Positions 10,549-13,236 of a DNA stretch of 13,236 nt are shown here, piece by piece. Position 1 is the first letter of the stretch. Every line of letters starts with the position of its first letter. The DNA lies in NCBI GenBank assembly GCA_964617145.1, contig CAZTVN010000034.1:1-13236 (forward strand). The letters run 5' to 3'. Below the pieces are notes generated by a model that searched no databases, was not told the DNA's origin, and worked only from the letters and a program-made list of their open reading frames with translations. Made by a program: the position numbers and the translations under genes. The stretch comes from CAZTVN01 sp964617145 (lineage in GTDB: Bacteria; Patescibacteriota; Gracilibacteria; UBA1369; JACRIC01).

Positions 10549-13236
10549 ATGAGTAAAAAACTTTTCTCTTTCCTACTTCTTTTTGGGATTATTTTGGGCA
10601 ATCCCGGCGTAGGTAGCGCGCTTTCTAGGAATCTAAATTTGGCTTCTTGTAGCCGAAGCTGTTACAACATTTCAGGAAAAGTAACGGATAAAACCACTCG
10701 TCAGGTTTTAAGTGGGGTTACGGTGTATAGCGAAACAAGTCAGATTCAAGCCGTGTCTGATAGTAATGGGCGCTATAGTTTACGCGTTCCACAGGCTGAT
10801 AATTCTCAAGTGATACGAGCTGAGAAAGAGGATTATATCTCTTATACTACTCGCTTTACTCTTTATGGAGATACTACTTTGAATATTCAATTGGAACCTA
10901 AGCCTAAATTGCCAGACCTTATTGTGACTCAAATTTCTTTTGAGAAAAAAATACTTTCTGTGACCGATGATGTTTTTGTTGATGTGACTATTAAAAATAT
11001 TGGTGAAGGCTCTGTTGATGCTTCGGTAACTCCTTTTCTTATCACTCTTTCCGATCAAAAAGATTGGGAAGATCATGTAACTTTTGGCGGAGAATTTCCT
11101 ACTGAAGGAGATAGCATCCTTGATCCACAAGAAGAAAGTATGGTTACTCTTCGCCTTCCTTATAAAATAAGAGAGTTTAAGTTGCGGAACAATCCTCACC
11201 TTTTTACCGCGACTGTTGATGCCGAGTCTCAAGTCGAAGAATCTGATGAGATGAATAATTCTTTAGAAAAAACTACTCGTTTCGTTAATGATAATATTGT
11301 TGTGACCGACAGCTTTTTTGTTTCCGATGAAACAACGACTTATTCTCAAGCACCGACGTATTTAACATGGATGGATCCAAAAAATTTCGAATATGATGCC
11401 TATACTATCCGATACTATTATTCTGGCACTGAAAATTGTAATGGCGATGCCTGCACCCCTACTCCTGCCTTTAATAATGTTTTATACTCTCAAACCAATG
11501 AGGCTGGATTGACCTATATGGTTGGATATCTTGATCACTCTGATATTGATATGGTTCATGAATGGGATGTACTCAAATTTACTGAGGAATCTTCTGATAA
11601 TCAACGCCATACTGTCTCTACCACGCTCTCAAGGAGTGGAACGTACTACTTCGTTGTTGAATATGTTCAAGGAACTTATATTCCCGAAGATAATGAATAC
11701 TTTTATAGCAATGTTTTAAGACTTGAATTTGGCGAACCACAGCTTTTTGTTTCTTTAAATGAAAACAATCCTTCTTTAAGCACTATTCCTAAAGGAGCTC
11801 AAGGTGTCGAATTAATGAAAATTGATTTTGAAGCACCTCGGTATAATGGCGATGTTGAAGTTACAGAAATTGAATTTGGGCATAATGGTAGTTATGAAGT
11901 GACTCTTTCTGATTTTACCAATTTTTATCTTTTGAAAGGAGATGAAATCCTTTCTTCTCGGCTTACTATTGACCCTGTCAGGAATATTGTTCGCTTTAGC
12001 GATCTGTCTTTTATTATTCCTTCGGGAACAAAACAAACCCTTACTCTTCAAGGAGATGTTGATGTAAATGCTCGTTCTGACGATCAGCATTTTTTTGACA
12101 TCAGGACTGAGCATGATATTTTTACCAATAATGAAATTGATGTTGAACTTTTAGAAACTATTCAAAGTTCTGTTTTTACTATTTCTGAAGATTCTGTTGG
12201 AAGCCTTACTATTGCTCGAAATGGGACCATACCAAAACATGATGTCGGTGAATATGACACAAAAATTGCTGAATTTTCTTTGACTACTGGCTCTCACGAA
12301 GATGTAAGTTTCAAAAGCATATCTCTTAAAGTCTCAGGAACCATCGGACTCAATGATATTTCTGGTTTTAGACTCTATAAAGTTATTCCAAGTACAGAAA
12401 CCGAAGAACCATCTGGATCATCTGCCGAAACTATTGAACCAACCCAAACTGAAACTTCTGATTCAACCAACAATCTGTCTTTCTTAACTCATCTTGCGTA
12501 TGATGAGGCTTTAGATTCCGATAGATTTATTGAATTGCAACTTTATTCTCCCTATATCATTCCCCGTGGCCATCAAGAGTTTTTTGGTATTTATGCGAAT
12601 ATTTCAGGAGATGCTGATGAAGGTGCGAGTATTCAGGTTTATTTAAATTCTCCTTCTGATATTAAGACTCGTGGAGAAGTTTATGGTTATTCTGTTCCCA
12701 TTTATAGCGATTCCTATGATGGTGAAGATACCCAAAATTATAGCGATAGCAGCTATTCTACTATTAAAGGGAAAATGGCGCTGACGGTTTCTTTGGGCGA
12801 TGTGATTCCTGGAGGAACTATTCCCCTTGGAGCGACTGCTGTGAAATTTCTTAATGTAAACTTTACAGCTAGTTCTGAAGAAAATATCGTGCTCGAGTCA
12901 GTTATTTTTCATCGAGCAGGAGTAGGTACAAGTTCAGACTTCTCTAATGTTTATCTTTATAATGGAACTAACAGACTTACTTCGGGGCATTCCGTTACCA
13001 TTGATACTCACGAAGTGAAATTCGATAATTTAAACTTTACTATTCCAGCAGGCGATACGACCATGCTTACTGTCGTTGCTGATATGTCAACCTCTGGAAG
13101 TAATGATCAAAACTATTTCGAGTTGGTAAGCGCTGATAAGATCGAATCTAATGCTGTCTCGGTAACTCTAAGTGGCAATATTGTCGGGCAAACCTTTACT
13201 CTCGGTGGAAGTCAGGGTGGTCAGCTAACGATTGCC
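10549..13236 (+). CDS. Large secreted multidomain repeat protein (3' end beyond window)
   Basis: Open for 896 codons from the ATG at 10549 to the window edge without a stop, so the C-terminus is missing. A signal peptide spans about 1-24 (KLFSFLLLFGIILG core). Residues 41-117 resemble a carboxypeptidase-regulatory-like beta-sandwich (ISGKVTDKTTRQVLSGVTVYS, then SDSNGRYSLRV). Residues 122-245 resemble a CARDB adhesion module (PDLIVTQISF, VTIKNIGEGS, VEESDEMNNS). An FN3-like region spans about 250-395. Then come three homologous modules starting at about 398 (LFVSLNE), 552 (LTIARNG) and 744 (LTVSLGD), with a fourth beginning at 892 (LTIA). They share IP(K/L)GA, DF(T/S)N(F/V)YL and F.IP(S/A)G motifs. 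Module 2 is longer because of a Ser/Thr/Glu/Pro-rich insert (about 627-650). It is probably a surface or S-layer-like adhesin; function is inferred from architecture only. No Shine-Dalgarno sequence. Confidence 0.85.
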   Translation, partial: MSKKLFSFLLLFGIILGNPGVGSALSRNLNLASCSRSCYNISGKVTDKTTRQVLSGVTVYSETSQIQAVSDSNGRYSLRVPQADNSQVIRAEKEDYISYTTRFTLYGDTTLNIQLEPKPKLPDLIVTQISFEKKILSVTDDVFVDVTIKNIGEGSVDASVTPFLITLSDQKDWEDHVTFGGEFPTEGDSILDPQEESMVTLRLPYKIREFKLRNNPHLFTATVDAESQVEESDEMNNSLEKTTRFVNDNIVVTDSFFVSDETTTYSQAPTYLTWMDPKNFEYDAYTIRYYYSGTENCNGDACTPTPAFNNVLYSQTNEAGLTYMVGYLDHSDIDMVHEWDVLKFTEESSDNQRHTVSTTLSRSGTYYFVVEYVQGTYIPEDNEYFYSNVLRLEFGEPQLFVSLNENNPSLSTIPKGAQGVELMKIDFEAPRYNGDVEVTEIEFGHNGSYEVTLSDFTNFYLLKGDEILSSRLTIDPVRNIVRFSDLSFIIPSGTKQTLTLQGDVDVNARSDDQHFFDIRTEHDIFTNNEIDVELLETIQSSVFTISEDSVGSLTIARNGTIPKHDVGEYDTKIAEFSLTTGSHEDVSFKSISLKVSGTIGLNDISGFRLYKVIPSTETEEPSGSSAETIEPTQTETSDSTNNLSFLTHLAYDEALDSDRFIELQLYSPYIIPRGHQEFFGIYANISGDADEGASIQVYLNSPSDIKTRGEVYGYSVPIYSDSYDGEDTQNYSDSSYSTIKGKMALTVSLGDVIPGGTIPLGATAVKFLNVNFTASSEENIVLESVIFHRAGVGTSSDFSNVYLYNGTNRLTSGHSVTIDTHEVKFDNLNFTIPAGDTTMLTVVADMSTSGSNDQNYFELVSADKIESNAVSVTLSGNIVGQTFTLGGSQGGQLTIA

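Noticed and set aside
10780..11232. 150-residue minus-strand frame opposite the large surface protein gene
   Set aside because: The plus-strand frame is open over 896 codons with signal peptide and domain motifs; the minus frame shows nothing recognisable.
1..13236. CRISPR array, tRNA or rRNA genes, integrase or transposase
   Set aside because: No regularly spaced repeats, no cloverleaf or rRNA-like segments and no recombinase motifs were seen on either strand.

Overview
The window reads as a chromosomal stretch of a low-GC bacterium, most likely a member of the Candidate Phyla Radiation (Patescibacteria). This placement is an inference. The support is the small stand-alone NYN-domain protein, a fused IspD-IspF, a single-pass ComEC-type metallo-beta-lactamase, a Wzy/O-antigen-ligase protein with C-terminal TPRs, large secreted repeat proteins, and the near absence of Shine-Dalgarno sequences before starts. 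UGA behaves as a normal stop: it ends the ComEC-like gene and murA at family-typical C-termini. That argues against the UGA-glycine lineages (Gracilibacteria, Absconditabacteria). A Peregrinibacteria-like source is possible but not proven.

Layout from left to right. Positions 1-158 hold a weak terminator-like hairpin and a promoter. Next is an NYN-domain gene (159-662, +). Facing it is the two-gene MEP-pathway operon ispDF-ispE (783-2916, -). Divergent from that is a receiver-domain-only regulator (3032-3724, +). A secreted fibronectin/Ig-like protein with an LPVTG-type C-terminal anchor follows (3969-5474, +), then a membrane-anchored ComEC-like hydrolase (5708-6625, +). murA (6717-8015, -) is divergent from a polytopic Wzy/O-antigen-ligase-TPR gene (8041-10254, +). 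The last gene is a large secreted multidomain protein that starts at 10549 and runs off the right edge (+).

Most genes concern the cell envelope. IspDF and IspE feed isoprenoid synthesis, and so the lipid carrier for glycans. MurA commits UDP-GlcNAc to peptidoglycan. The Wzy-like protein probably handles a lipid-linked glycan. Two secreted proteins would sit at the surface, one with a sortase-type anchor. Apart from ispDF-ispE (14-base overlap) the genes look singly transcribed, and several have a recognisable sigma70-like promoter.

The most striking non-coding feature is a 165-bp near-palindrome at 5531-5695. It has perfect 20-bp terminal inverted repeats, a second perfect 15-bp inner repeat and a small apex hairpin. 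It fills nearly the whole gap between the LPVTG protein and the ComEC-like gene. A diverged relative lies at 3725-3835, a structurally similar element at 10290-10385, and a possible end fragment at 6635-6654. Together they look like a small family of intergenic hairpin elements (MITE/REP-like, or a structured RNA). A second oddity is a GC-rich 3 x 15-bp tandem repeat that adds about 20 residues to the IspD domain of ispDF.
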